From positions 8,409,869 through 8,473,868 of the forward strand of contig NC_133109.1 of assembly GCF_022965805.1 (NCBI RefSeq): a stretch of 64,000 nucleotides of DNA. The letters are read 5' to 3'. Origin of the DNA: Primulina eburnea (Eukaryota; Streptophyta; Magnoliopsida; Lamiales; Gesneriaceae). Shown piece by piece: positions 38,786 to 49,792 of this stretch (positions are counted from its first letter, which is position 1; every line of letters begins with the position of its first letter). The position numbers and the translations under genes are program-made. Under the pieces are notes generated by a model. The model saw nothing but the letters and a program-made list of their open reading frames with translations, had not been told where the DNA came from and did no database searches.

Positions 38786-41128
38786 TTTGTGATTGTGTTT
38801 ATTGACGACATTTTGGTGTATTCGAAGAGTTTGACTGAGCATGCAGATCACCTGAGGATTGTATTGAAGACTTTGAGGAATGAGCGGTTGTATGCCAAAC
38901 TGTCCAAGTGTGAATTATGGCTGAGACAGGTTGTCTTCTTGGGGCATATTATATCTGGAGATGGTATTGCGGTAGATCCGAGTAAAGTTGAAGCTGTGAT
39001 CAGTTGGCCGAGACCGACTTCTGTGCCTGAGATACGCAGTTTCATGGGTCTAGCCGGGTATTATCGTCGTTTTATTCGAGATTTCTCCAGTATAGCGAAG
39101 CCTATCACCCAGTTGACACAGAAGAATATGCCATTTGTGTGGTCCGAAGATTGTGAAGCCAGTTTTGTAGAGCTGAAGAAGAGGCTGACTAGTGCGCCTG
39201 TCTTGACGATTCCTGCAGGTACAGGTGAGTTCGTTGTATACTGTGACGCATCTCACAGAGGGTTAGGATGTGTTCTTATGCAGCGAGGGCACGTGATAGC
39301 ATACGCCTCTAGACAGCTGAAGCCGCACGAGACTCGTTATCCGATTCATGATCTTGAATTGGCGGCGATTGTGTTTGCACTTAAGATCTGGCGTCATTAT
39401 CTATATGGCGAGAAATTCGAGATTTATTCCGATCATAAGAGCCTGAAGTATCTCTTTTCTCAGTCAGAGTTGAACATGAGACAGCGACGATGGCTTGATC
39501 TGTTGAAAGATTTTGATTGCGAGATCAAGTACCATCCAGGAAAGTCGAATGCAGCGGCAGACGCCTTGAGTCGAAAGGTATGTTCTTTGTCCTTGTCGAC
39601 TATAGGTGTATCGAGTTTAGTAGAAGATTGTTGCTTGTCTGGATTGACATTTGATACAGAGAGTAGACCGCTGCGACTTGCTGCGATTCAGATTGAGCCA
39701 GATCTGATTTCGAGGATCAAAGAAGCACAAAGAACTGATCCGAGCATGCAGAGATCGATTGATATGGTCAGAGCTGGTCATATATCAGAATATCAGGTCA
39801 GAGATTCTGTTTTGTATGTGAATAACCGCTTAGTAGTGCCAGAGATTTCAGATTTGAGACGACAGATCATGTCGGAGGCACACTGTAGTCGGTTCAGCAT
39901 TCATCCTGGAGGCAGGAAGATGTACAATGATTTGAAGACGCAATTTTGGTGGAAACAGATGAAGACAGACATTGCAGAATTCGTGTCTAGATGCCTAAAT
40001 TGCCAGCGGGTGAAGGCAGAAAGAAAGAAGCCCGGAGGTTTAATTCAGAGTTTGTCTGTTCCTGAAGGGAAATGGGACCACATTTCCATGGACTTCGTGA
40101 CGAAGTTACCTCGATCTTCGCGGGGCTGTGACACGATTTGGGTTGTGATAGACAGACTGACTAAATCACCGTGTTTTATTCCGTACAGGATGACCTATCG
40201 ACATGATCAGATGGCAGAGGTGTATGTCAAGGAGGTCGTCAGATTGCACGGTGTGCCGAAGTCGATAGTATCAGATCGTGATCCACGATTCACTTCTCAC
40301 TTTTGGCACAGCTTGCAGCAGGCTTTGGGTACGACTCTACACCTGAGCACTGCTTATCATCCCCAGACAGACGGACAGTCAGAGCGGACTATCCAGACTT
40401 TAGAGGACATGCTGAGAGCTGTAGTACTAGACTTTGGTACTAGTTGGCAAGACTCATTGCCGTTGTGTGAGTTTTCATACAACAACAGCTATCAGACGAG
40501 CATAGAGATGGCACCGTTCGAAGCTTTATACGGAAAGAAATGCAGATCTCCGTTGTACTGGGATGATATATCTGAGATACCAGAATTGGGGCCTGATATG
40601 ATTCGTGAGATGACAGAAAAAGTGAAGATCATTCAGAAACGAATGAAGACGGCACAGGATAGGCAAGCGAAGTACGCCAATATTAGACGTAGACCGTTAG
40701 TATTCGAACAGGGAGACAGAGTATTTCTGAAGATTTCACCTTTCAGAGGCGTTGTCAGATTTGGCAAGCGAGGAAAGTTGTCTCCTAGATACGTCGGTCC
40801 GTATGAGATTCTTGAGAAGATTGGCGATCGAGCTTACAGACTTGCTCTTCCTCCTTCATTGTCTGGTATACATGACGTTTTTCACGTATCGATGTTGCGC
40901 AGATATATGCCAGATGATTCTCATGTCATTCAACCTGACGAAGCCGAGTTAGATCAGACTTTGAGCTACGTCGAGCGACCGATACAGATTTTGGATCGGA
41001 AGGAAAAGAAGCTTAGAACCAAGACCATTCCGCTTGTGAAGATTCAGTGGAATCGTCATGGAATCGAGGAAGCAACTTGGGAAACAGAGTCTGAGATGAG
41101 ACAGAGGCATCCCGAGCTATTCCATTGA
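38786..41128 (+). pseudogene. P2 reverse transcriptase end, RNase H, integrase, chromodomain
   Basis: Same frame as the preceding part, with no start of its own. Order: FIDD reverse-transcriptase active site a few codons in, RNase H (VVYCDAS near residue 150), integrase His-His-Cys-Cys zinc region (about 363-411 counting from 38789), integrase core with D435, D496 and E532 (35 residues between the last two), then a C-terminal chromodomain-like segment from about residue 730 ([19 protein letters not shown]). Chromodomains of chromoviruses can bind histone marks and steer integration to heterochromatin (known for the group), which fits this location. Only the single upstream stop separates it from the gag part. 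Confidence 0.93.
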
Positions 41129-41192
41129 TGTGAGTCTTTCTTCCCGTTTTGCCTTTACAATTTTGTATATAACTGCATGAGTAATTGCTTGT

Positions 41193-41210
41193 GAGTTCGA
41201 GGACGAACTC
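41193..41210 (+). other. Conserved hairpin next to polypurine tract (P2)
   Basis: GAGTTCG-AGGA-CGAACTC, in the untranslated stretch between the pol stop and the polypurine tract. Confidence 0.8.
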
Positions 41211-41216
41211 CTGTCT

Positions 41217-41230
41217 AAGAGGGGGAGAAA
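41217..41230 (+). other. Polypurine tract of P2
   Basis: AAGAGGGGGAGAAA immediately before the TGTAAGG start of the 3' LTR. Confidence 0.93.
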
Positions 41231-41323
41231 TGTAAGGCTCGAGAATTATCGATACTATTGATGTTGGAATTGTAGAGATAAGAATGCACAATTATGAGAT
41301 TTTGAGCAGCAGGGCCGAAGCCA

Positions 41324-41533
41324 CACCGCACCCGCGGTGTTAGGGATACAGCACCCGCGGTGCATTGAGAGGAAATTAGTGAAATTGTGCGAAAAGACAC
41401 CGCACCCGCGGTGGTAGCACGACCGCACCCGCGGTCATGTAAAGACCGCACCCGCGGTCATTGAATTTCAGGAAATAAAATGTCGCCGTGAGCATAGCGC
41501 ACCCGCGCTCTTGAGACACCGCACCCGCGGTCT
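41324..41533 (+). repeat. ACCGCACCCGCGGT hairpin-repeat cluster (P2, 3' LTR)
   Basis: Six GCACCCGCGGT copies plus the GCACCCGCGCT variant. It lacks the copy found at 34741-34758 in the 5' LTR, so copy number changed after, or during, the last transposition. Confidence 0.9.
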
Positions 41534-42367
41534 GCATGCGAGATTGCCATCTTTGATTTTCGTAGTGACACATGGCATGGTATATATATACTTTGGATTG
41601 ACACTTCATTTGCATGTTTTCAGAGTGAGAGAACCGAGAGCTTGCAAGGAGAGTTTCCATTTCCTTCAACCTAGAACTTGTGGTTTTGAATGAGTTTATG
41701 CTCCGATTTTAATTCCGAGTAGAGATTATTGTTTCTTACCCCAAGAGCTATCAAAGGATGTAAGTTTCTTACTTTCCAGCATGTTTCGAAATTCAGGTGT
41801 TGGAGAATTTACGATTTTATTGAAAGAATGCGTTCTTGATAGTATGAGCATCGTAGAAACGTTACCGGATTGATTTTCAGATACCATATGCTATACGTTC
41901 GAATTTCCAGCATGTATATCGATACTGATTGGAAGAATTGAGCATGTTATATGGTGTTTTGATGAGTATATTATGAAGATTATGAGTTGTGGCTATTGTA
42001 TATATTGTGTTGTTGAGATTGAGTTGACCGGTACCGAGAATTACGCCGTTACGCCGTCAAATTGTATTGAAACTGATTTCAGCTATGTTTATTGAGTTGT
42101 TTGAGATGTATATTGATAGAGTGCACCTTGACTATGCCATTTCAGATTTGTATTGGCTACTTGGTATTCGAGTTTCGGTACGACACAGACAGTGCGACAA
42201 GAAAGGTATAATTCATGTGGTCACGGGATTGCACAACTCGATTCAGATTTGATACGAGTTTCCCTAAATCACATACTAGATTGTTATTACATTTGATTAT
42301 GTAATGTCTTGTTTATTGATTTATATTCGAGTCCTGAGATAGGAGAGATTGGCAGACTTGCCAAAAC

Positions 42368-42721
42368 TAGACGTTTCGGTGTATCGACGCATAGGAGCAG
42401 ATTTGCTATATGTGTAGACCCTCGATACAGAGTTGACCGAAGTCTAGGAATAAGACGTACCGTCGCCCCGAGTGGTTGGGTAGGTGACAGACCGTCTTAT
42501 TCACACCGGGATCCCTAGATTAGAAATGAGTCGAGTCAAGATTTGAATGTTGAATACAGATTTGTATTCTTCTACATGTTTAGATTTATATTCATGTTAC
42601 TTGATTTAGGTTATGCATTTGTATATGATATTTACATTGCATGCATCCATGTTTTATACTGAGATATGTTCTCACCGGAGTTATCCGGCTGTTGTTGTGT
42701 CTGTATGTGTGCATGGCAACA
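42368..42721 (+). other. Conserved LTR stem-loop module (P2, 3' LTR)
   Basis: Same as the 5' LTR copy except that the outer arm reads ACCGAAGTCTAG, matching P1, instead of ACCGAAGCCTAG. With T in place of C this arm pairs fully with CTAGAC. Confidence 0.75.
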
Positions 42722-43030
42722 GGTGGGGCAGGATCAGGGTCACGACGAGGATGAGAGAGTTGATAGCGTGGAGATCTCGGGCGTGGAAGATTATAGTGTT
42801 TCCTACTAGACTTGTAGCACTTATGTTGGTAGTTGTTATTGAACAATAGTATATGTTTGTACGCACAGACTTGTATGTACATTACGTTGTTTAATTCCTA
42901 TCGAGATATGTTATGCTTTAGTTATTGCATTTGAGTTAATGTTTAAAGCAAATTTTTGACCCACATTTTCGAACAAAGATCCAATTAAATCCCAAAAGAA
43001 TTGAGTTAGAGCCCGGGTCCCCACAGAAAT

Positions 43031-43749
43031 GGAAGTACATTTCTAGGACTGATGTAATGATATTACCGCCATTTTCTTCAGACTGGGATATGGTATGATC
43101 GTAATTGATAGATTGTTCAATCTATATCTAGTAGTTTGTAAAGATGATGTACAAACAGAACTAGGTGACAGAGATCCCTGTCAAAGAAATAGTCAGATTG
43201 ACTAGAATGATGATTTCGAGTAGAGTATATCAGACTATGATTACGATTAAGTGTGTACTTGTGGTAGATTATATCATAAGCTCTCTCTGGCAGATTGTTA
43301 CAGATTGACAGGTAGTCGGAGTGTCTAGTTCAGATAGTGAAAGATATTGGTAGAACTCTAGTGCTGAATGTCAGCACTAGTTACCAAGATAATTCAGAAT
43401 GGATAGATGTAGGAAACCAATGTCGGATGATGACGATTGGTATTTGAAACCGAAGATGGAATAGGTCCTTGATTGGGATAAACAGATGGGATAGAAACTA
43501 CAGGTGGTATTGCTTTGTTATGGATTGCAATTAGTATATACGGATGTCGTATAGCCAATGTTATCCGACTGAGATACTTGATGAATTCTGATTCCAGACT
43601 ACAATCAGAGAGTGATTCGGCTAGAATGAGTTAAAGAAAGATACCTCAAAATGTTGTTAGTAAAGTGAGTTTGGATGTGAAACTCTGTCAAACAGATCTT
43701 CGGATAGATGTGGATTGATGATTGGTGAGTTCGAGGACGAACTCAGATC
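43031..43749 (+). mobile_element. Element P1, non-coding 3' interior
   Basis: No pol similarity. It matches the M interior near 28560-29370 on the other strand. It contains the conserved hairpin GAGTTCG-AGGA-CGAACTC at 43727-43744. Confidence 0.78.
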
Positions 43750-43764
43750 TAAGAGGGGGAGAAA
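43750..43764 (+). other. Polypurine tract of P1
   Basis: TAAGAGGGGGAGAAA directly before the TGTAATG start of the 3' LTR; same tract as P2 and M. Confidence 0.93.
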
Positions 43765-43934
43765 TGTAATGCATTGAAATTTAATTACCGTAATCTGAAA
43801 TGATTTGGATATGATTACTGTAATCAGAGATTAATTCGGAATGATTTATTGAATTAATCGAGATGATTATAGACGGGACGCGTTCTTGTTAGATTTTGAA
43901 AGGAAGAATATTGCGTGTGCGTGACTCGAAGGTC

Positions 43935-44221
43935 TCGCGCATATGCGCGAGAAGTGTACGCGCATATGCGCGAGCCATGCGAGAAGCCAAGGGAGAAATC
44001 CAGAAAGTTTGGCGCACATGCGCGGTGTAAGTGCGCGCACATGCGCGGCAAGGCCAGAACCAGTGGCGCATATGCGCGAGTAGAGTGGCGCATATGCGCG
44101 GGAGGGCCAGAAAGGGTGGTGCATATGCGCGGAATTATTGGCGCATATGCGCGAGTAGCATTCTCGCCGAGACAGTAGGTCTCGCGCATATGCGCGAGTA
44201 GTGGCCGCGCATATGCGCGAG
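43935..44221 (+). repeat. GCGCATATGCGC palindrome cluster (P1, 3' LTR)
   Basis: Same arrangement as 30973-31256, with one palindrome damaged (GTGCATATGCGC near 44119). Confidence 0.9.
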
Positions 44222-45207
44222 ACGTGCTGCGTGAAGAAGTATGCCACGTTTTTCTACATGCATGGAGTATATATATATACATATAACAAGCGTCTCTCAT
44301 TCAGAATAGCAAAGGAAATCGACAAGTTTGGGGGAAAGCTTTGTTCTTTTTCTTCGAAATCGATTTGCGAGTAAACCGTCTATCTGAATTGAAATCCGAC
44401 TTTGGTACTGTGTTCCTATCAACGCAGGCTACACAGGACGTAAGTTTTATTACGTTTAGACAAGATTCGAATTTATGATGTTGTTAGAATTGAATATGAT
44501 TCAGATATGGTGTTTCTACTACCGTAGATATTGTAGAATCGAAGTCAGATTTAGAAATAGACTGGTTATGGCATTGTTATGAATTTTAGAGTTGATTGAT
44601 TGAGATTGCTATCAGAATTATGCTGTTATTCATTTTACAAGGTACAGATACTGAAGTTATAGATTGTACTGAGATTTATTAGGAATTCTGGTAGTGTAAT
44701 TGTGATGTTAAGACTGACGGGATTACAAGACTGTAGTGTTATGCCGTCCAAACATCAGTTGGTACAGATTGATCAGATTCAGTCTTGGTTTCTGTTATAT
44801 TGTAATATGGTTGATACGAATCAGATTATAGTTTATTCAGTTATTAACCAGACAGATGTTGAATTGGATTACACATTGATACAGTGTATTGGTTATTGTC
44901 ATTTCAGATCAGATATGGACAAGTTTGACTTCGAGACTTCGTCTTCCTCAGACGGGGAAGATAAAGGTATAATGCATGTGATATTCGGGAAGTCCCAACT
45001 CAAATGAAATCTCATTTGAGTTTCTCAACAAAATCAAATACTAGACTGTTGTCTATATTTTATTATATTTATGCTTTGATTGTAGAATTGTATTCATATG
45101 TAGGAGATTATTGTCATATTCAGCTATGAATATGATTATGCTTTGTTTACAGATTTCTATTCATTGCATTTAAGATAGGAAAGTCTTGACAGCCATTGTC
45201 AGACTTC

Positions 45208-45698
45208 TAGACGTTCGGTGTATCTCAACTTAGGAGTAGCCATTACTCCTATTGCCAGCCGTTGATACAGCTCGGACCGAAGTCTAGGAATAAGACGTAC
45301 AGCACCTCGATTGGTAGAGTAGGTGACAGCCAATGACGTCTTATTCACCCCGGGATCCCTAGAGTTATAGTTGAGTCGAGTCTAGAAATGATTTGATTAG
45401 GACTGCATGCACCTATGGATGTGGCTCCTAGATCATGGGACCCATCGTTATTGTTTCCAGTTGTGCTAGCATGTCTTTATGATTTAGATTGGTTATATGC
45501 ATGTTTAGCTGATTTGAAGTGCATGCTTATTGTGATTAGATTTCGTAGCTTATGAAATCTAATGTTTTGATTTTATTCGTGACAACATGTTTCATGAATT
45601 ATTTTATGTATATACATGTTTACCATGTTTTATACTGGGATTTATTCTCACCGGAGTTATCCGGCTGTTGTCTTGTTTTGTATGTGTGCATGACAACA
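45208..45698 (+). other. Conserved LTR stem-loop module (P1, 3' LTR)
   Basis: All four stem-loops of the 5' LTR copy are present with intact arms, the last being TGTTGTCTTG (45666-45675) with CATGACAACA (45689-45698). Confidence 0.75.
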
Positions 45699-45982
45699 GG
45701 TGGGGCTGGATCAGGGTCAAGATGATGATGAGAGAAGACGAGTGTAGCGTGGTGATTCCGGACTTACAGTAGACTTGGTTTTATTATTGGACTTTAGTAG
45801 TTGAACCTTAAATTAGCTTGTTGTACTTTAATACTGAAATGTATTTTATACAGACATGTATAGTATTTAGATTCCATTACCTTCCGCAGTTATATCTTAA
45901 AACGAAAAATTTTTAGACCCTGTTTTATCTTAATTGATAATTAAATCCCAAAGATGATTAGCGTCCGGGTCCCCACATCCAC

Positions 45983-46172
45983 AATCAAGGAATCAATATT
46001 ACAATATACACAGACCCAATAGATAAAGCATATCACCATGCTACACAATCACAGATACTCATAACGAATGCATTAGTACATGTCAATACATATGCAATAT
46101 AATCATAAAGAATAGTACCTGTTGTGAATTCTGGGTCTGTTCTTCTGTCATTACCACCAATGACTTTGCTCT
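45983..46172 (-). mobile_element. Element M, interior after gag
   Basis: Non-coding continuation of M between the gag stop and the P1 insertion point. No protease or polymerase motif. Confidence 0.7.
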
Positions 46173-47099
46173 TTAAGATCTTCGAAAATGTTTCTGAGGA
46201 CAAACTTTAGCAAAGTGTCCCTTCTGCTTACAGATATTGCACTTCCCAAGCACTCCCTGACATTGTTTTGTGGAGTGTCTCCCTCCACAAGTCCTGCAAT
46301 ACACTCCGGTATAGCTCGGACCAGGACTGCTAGAACTAGAGGAATCATTTCCTACCTTCTTGAACTGTTTCTTTTGAATCTTCAATGGTTCTTTCTTCCT
46401 ATCACTGCTGCTGCCAATCTCAACTCTAGAAGGCAGTTGCTGTGGATTTGATGTTGGAAGATCATACGAGACTCCCTGTTGTCCTATCAGAACCGTTTCT
46501 GCTCTTTTGGCCCTGTTCAAGGTATCAGCAAAACTACTCGATTGCTTCACATTCACCAATGTACGTATTTCTGAATTTAATCCCTGAATGAACTGACTAG
46601 ATATAGCATAATCGTTTCTAGCCATGAGAGGGGAAAAACGTAACAAGGTGAAGAATTGTGCTAAATACTCATCGATACTCATCTGTCCTTGTCTTAGGTT
46701 CGTGAACTCTGCACTTCTGTCCTCTCTATATGACACGGGGAAGAATCTTTGGTAGAACTCAACCTTGAAAATCTTCCATGTAATCACTGAACGACTCTGC
46801 TCTAAAGCTCCTTTGGTGAGTAACCACCATCTTCTGGCAGCTTCGTGCAATTGGTTCTCAATAAGCCTAATTATACACTCATCTGTGAAATCTAGGAATT
46901 CAACTAACATTTCTATTTTTTCAAGCCACTTTTCACAATCTGCTGACGTCTCATTTCCCTTCAGAACCGACGGTTGAAACGACTGGAACCTCTGAAACTG
47001 CGTTTCCATCTGAATCTCTGTCACATCTATTTTAGGTTCTGACCTACCTGTCTGATCATATGAAGTACTGCCTCTTTCTGGAATTTTTCTGGGCGGTAC
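46173..47099 (-). pseudogene. gag of element M, start codon lost
   Basis: An open frame of about 309 codons encoding a gag protein like that of P2 and R. Internal matches include [39 protein letters not shown] and QFIQGLNSEIRTLVN; a serine-rich linker and the two Cys-His clusters CRTCGGRH and CNICKQKGHFAKVC (CCHC) follow. The codon aligned with the family initiator is GTA (47097-47099); the first ATG of the frame is 25 codons in, at 47024. The frame stops soon after the zinc knuckle, where P2 continues into protease. A shortened Gag from the internal ATG is possible but unproven. Confidence 0.85.
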
Positions 47100-47406
47100 A
47101 TCTGATTACCAAACACATCAGTAATCCCATACCACAAATCTGTTTCAAATCTTTTCCTGACCATCTTACTGCTGGTCATGAATCCGATCTGATTCGTATT
47201 CAGGGATACATGATACCAATCTAATTCACATAATCAGGTAAACATGTATCTACAAGCAGTAACACATAATCTCATGCTAGCATCACAATGTAAATCAACA
47301 TCATAAGCAATCTCATGCTAGCACACACATGCAAGGAAAGAAAATTCATCTACCCCGCTCATTCTCTTCTAACCCCATCTAAGTCAATCTAAAAGATCTA
47401 TCAGTT
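47100..47406 (-). mobile_element. Element M, leader (right part split off by M2)
   Basis: Untranslated leader of M between the gag region and the M2 insertion. It shares the GCTAGCATGAGAT words of the P1 leader. It ends at CTAAC (47407-47411), the M2 target site. Confidence 0.75.
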
Positions 47407-47411
47407 CTAAC

Positions 47412-48329
47412 TGATATGAATCTTGACACGAATAAATAGCAAACACGATTAAAAATAAATCGCACCCTCTATTCAATTACGATATTAAGATTCGTGTGTT
47501 TTTCCCGATCTTTTGAATCAAGTATTATGTGATATTCACCTCTAAACTAGCAAGAGTTTAGCAACAAATAAACACGAGGATAAACAATCGAAAAACTATA
47601 CGAACCTTCGAAGAACTTTGCCTACGACAATCCGCACAAGCAACGATCGACAAACGCCACAAAGTTAAAAACTTTGATAAGTTTGATTTGATTTGACAAA
47701 GCTTGGCTTTGAAAAGTTGAGAGAAAATTCTCAAAAGTTTTGATAAACTCAAAATAAAATATGTATTGTCTGTAATTTTTCGTCCAACATAGTCAATATA
47801 TCAAAAGATACCATGCAATCTAGTGTCCCAAAATAATAAAACTCTAGAAAAGGAAACAAATCCGCGCAGAAAACGCTAGGCACGGACCCCGTGCAGACCT
47901 CCGTGTCTGGGTCCGTGTACATACTGTACTAATCTTCAATCTGGATCAAAGGACACGGACCCCGTGTTCACCTCCGTGTACGGGTCCGTGTAGGCACTGT
48001 ACTTGCCAACTTCAAAGGGCACGGACCCCGTGCCTGGGTCCGTCTCCAGGTCCGTGTAGGCACTGGATTTGCTCATCCCAGCTTGGAAAGGACACGGACC
48101 CCGTGTGCAGGTCCGTGTACGCGTCCGTGTGGCCTCGGGTTTCTCCAACAATGCTTGAATGACATTCCGTTGGCCTCCAAACGTGCTCCCATGCATCACG
48201 ACCTCTTCCGGCTTGCTCATGACTCCTTGTAGCGCCTCCTTGAATCTCTTTAGTCGACCCCTCGTGATTGGTTCCTCCGGCAACTGCAAAGGATCCCATG
48301 CTTTCCTTGGAACGTCCACGTTCGCATCA
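47412..48329 (-). mobile_element. Element M2, 3' LTR
   Basis: On the minus strand begins TGATGCGAACGTGG and ends AAGATTCATATCA. Its first 394 bp encode the C-terminus of the polyprotein. Confidence 0.95.
47881..48130 (-). repeat. CACGGACCCCGTG repeat cluster (M2, 3' LTR)
   Basis: Four units beginning at 47881, 47954, 48020 and 48093 (periods 73, 66, 73). Each has CACGGACCCCGTG (arms CACGG and CCGTG around ACC) followed by one or two TCCGTGTA-like half sites. Part of the cluster is read as protein at the pol C-terminus, giving repeated SAYTD and GSV(P/S)F peptides. Confidence 0.9.
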
Positions 48330-48342
48330 TCCTCCCCTTCTT
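48330..48342 (-). other. Polypurine tract of M2, inside the coding frame
   Basis: AAGAAGGGGAGGA on the minus strand, directly before the TGATGCG LTR start; it is also read as codons for Q-E-G-E-D. Confidence 0.85.
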
Positions 48343-48854
48343 GAGAAGGATTTGTCCTCAAATCTTGCTCGTCACCTACATCAAACAACGACAAGTCACT
48401 AACATTAAAAGTTGAGCTAACATTATACTCACCCGGCAAGTCGAGTTTGTAGGCATTGTCATTGATCCTCTCAAGGACTTGGAATGGCCCATCGCCCCTA
48501 GGTAATAACTTTGAGCGTCGCTTCTCCGGAAACCTCTCCTTCCTCAAGTGTAGCCACACCCAATCACCCTTCTCGAACACCACCTTCTTTTTCCCCTTGT
48601 TAGCTTGCTTGGCATATTGCTCATTCTTCTTCTCAATGTTGGCTTTGGCCTTTTCATGCAACCCCCTAACAAATTCAGCCTTCTTTTTGCCATCCATGTT
48701 TAACCTTTCACTCACAGGTAAAGACATCAAATCCAACGGAGTCAAAGGATTAAAACCGTATACAATTTCAAATGGTGAATAGTTAGTAGTAGAATGCACA
48801 CAACGATTATAAGCAAACTCAACAAATGGCAAGCAATTCTCCCAATTCTTTAAG

Positions 48855-49218
48855 TTCTTCTTGAGAATAGCACGTAATAAAGTTCCTAACGTCCTATTAA
48901 CTACCTCAGTTTGACCATCAGTCTGAGGATGACAGGTCGTAGAAAACAGTAATTTAGTGCCAAGTTTAGCCCACAGTGTTTTCCAGAAATAACTTAGGAA
49001 TTTAACATCACGGTCCGACACAATTGTCCTAGGCATGCCATGCAGCCTAACGACTTCTCTAAAGAATAGGTCCGCAATGTTAGATGCATCATCCGTCTTG
49101 TGACAAGCAATAAAGTGTGCCATTTTTGAAAACCTATCCACAACAACAAATATAGAGTCCCTCCCCTTCTTTGTCCTAGGTAACCCCAAAACAAAGTCCA
49201 TAGAGATATCAACCCAAG
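48855..49218 (-). other. Segment of M2 homologous to one satellite monomer
   Basis: The CTT at 49216-49218 and the CTT at 48852-48854 (as read on the minus strand) correspond to the two ends of a satellite monomer, and their spacing is exactly 364 bp. Substitutions but no net length change separate it from the satellite consensus. M2 keeps SDRD at the middle catalytic site where most monomers have SGRD. Confidence 0.93.
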
Positions 49219-49792
49219 GTTCACTAAGGACGGGAAGTGGTGTATATAATCCATGTGGTAGTGTTCTAGACTTAGCTTGTCTACAAGTTACGCACCTCTC
49301 ACAAATACGCTCAACATCACGTTTCATGTGTGGCCAAAAAAAATGTTCATGCAATGCACTTAAAGTTTTAGCCACCCCAAAGTGTCCCATTAGACCACCC
49401 CCATGTGCCTCCCTAACAAGTAATTCACGAATTGATGACTTGGGAATGCACAACCTATCCTCTCTAAACAAGAAACCTTTATGCAAGTAGAATTTATCAT
49501 GTGGACCATGCATACAAGTTTCAAACACTTCCTTAAAATCATCATCTAGCACATACAACTCTTTAACAAGTTCAAACCCCAATATTTTAGATTCCAAAGT
49601 AGAGAAAAGTACATACCTCCGGGATAGTGCGTCGGCCACTACATTTTCCTTACCTTGCTTATACTTGATCATGTAGGGGAATGTCTCTATGAAGGGCACC
49701 CACTTAGCATGTCTCTTGTTCAGCTTTTGTTGCCCCTTAAGGTGCTTAAGAGACTCATGATCCGTGTGAATCACAAACTCTTTAGGCCTCAA

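Larger units (their letters stand above)
34537..43025 (+). mobile_element. Element P2: near-intact Tekay/Del-like chromovirus element
   Basis: 8489 bp, flanked by GAAAT (34532-34536 and 43026-43030) within P1. Complete set: 5' LTR, primer site, gag-pol with one internal stop, polypurine tract, 3' LTR. The LTRs differ by only a few bases plus one 19-bp repeat unit, so insertion was recent. It is the innermost and youngest layer of its nest. Lineage is inferred from the gag sequence and the C-terminal chromodomain. Confidence 0.95.
41231..43025 (+). mobile_element. Element P2, 3' LTR
   Basis: 1795 bp. The 18-bp net difference from the 5' LTR comes mainly from loss or gain of one 19-bp GC-rich repeat unit, with a few one- to three-base changes. 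Ends GGGTCCCCACA followed by the GAAAT duplication. Confidence 0.94.
30800..45977 (+). mobile_element. Element P1: pol-less Ty3/gypsy element, interrupted by P2
   Basis: LTRs of 2213 bp each at 30800-33012 and 43765-45977, flanked by TCCAC (30795-30799 and 45978-45982) in element M. Without P2 its interior is about 2.25 kb: primer site, leader, a broken gag without zinc knuckle, non-coding DNA and polypurine tract. No protease, reverse transcriptase, RNase H or integrase. Equal LTR length and high LTR similarity indicate a recent insertion. Confidence 0.93.
43765..45977 (+). mobile_element. Element P1, 3' LTR
   Basis: 2213 bp, same length as the 5' LTR and differing at scattered single bases (for example near its start, TGTAATGCATTG instead of TGTAATGCCCGG). 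Ends GGGTCCCCACA and is followed by TCCAC. Confidence 0.94.
47936..49792 (-). pseudogene. M2 RNase H end, integrase and LTR-encoded C-terminus
   Basis: Continues the upstream M2 frame after its stop; no own ATG (first codon TTG). It contains the end of RNase H ([13 protein letters not shown]), a His-His-Cys-Cys zinc region ([12 protein letters not shown] to CVTCRQ), and the integrase core with D199, D260 and E296 (35 residues between the last two). The core and the bases around it (48855-49218) are the 364-bp segment found in the satellite. After the GPFQVLERI region the frame runs through the polypurine tract and 131 codons into the LTR, ending in basic and repeat-coded peptides. No chromodomain is visible. 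Confidence 0.93.
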
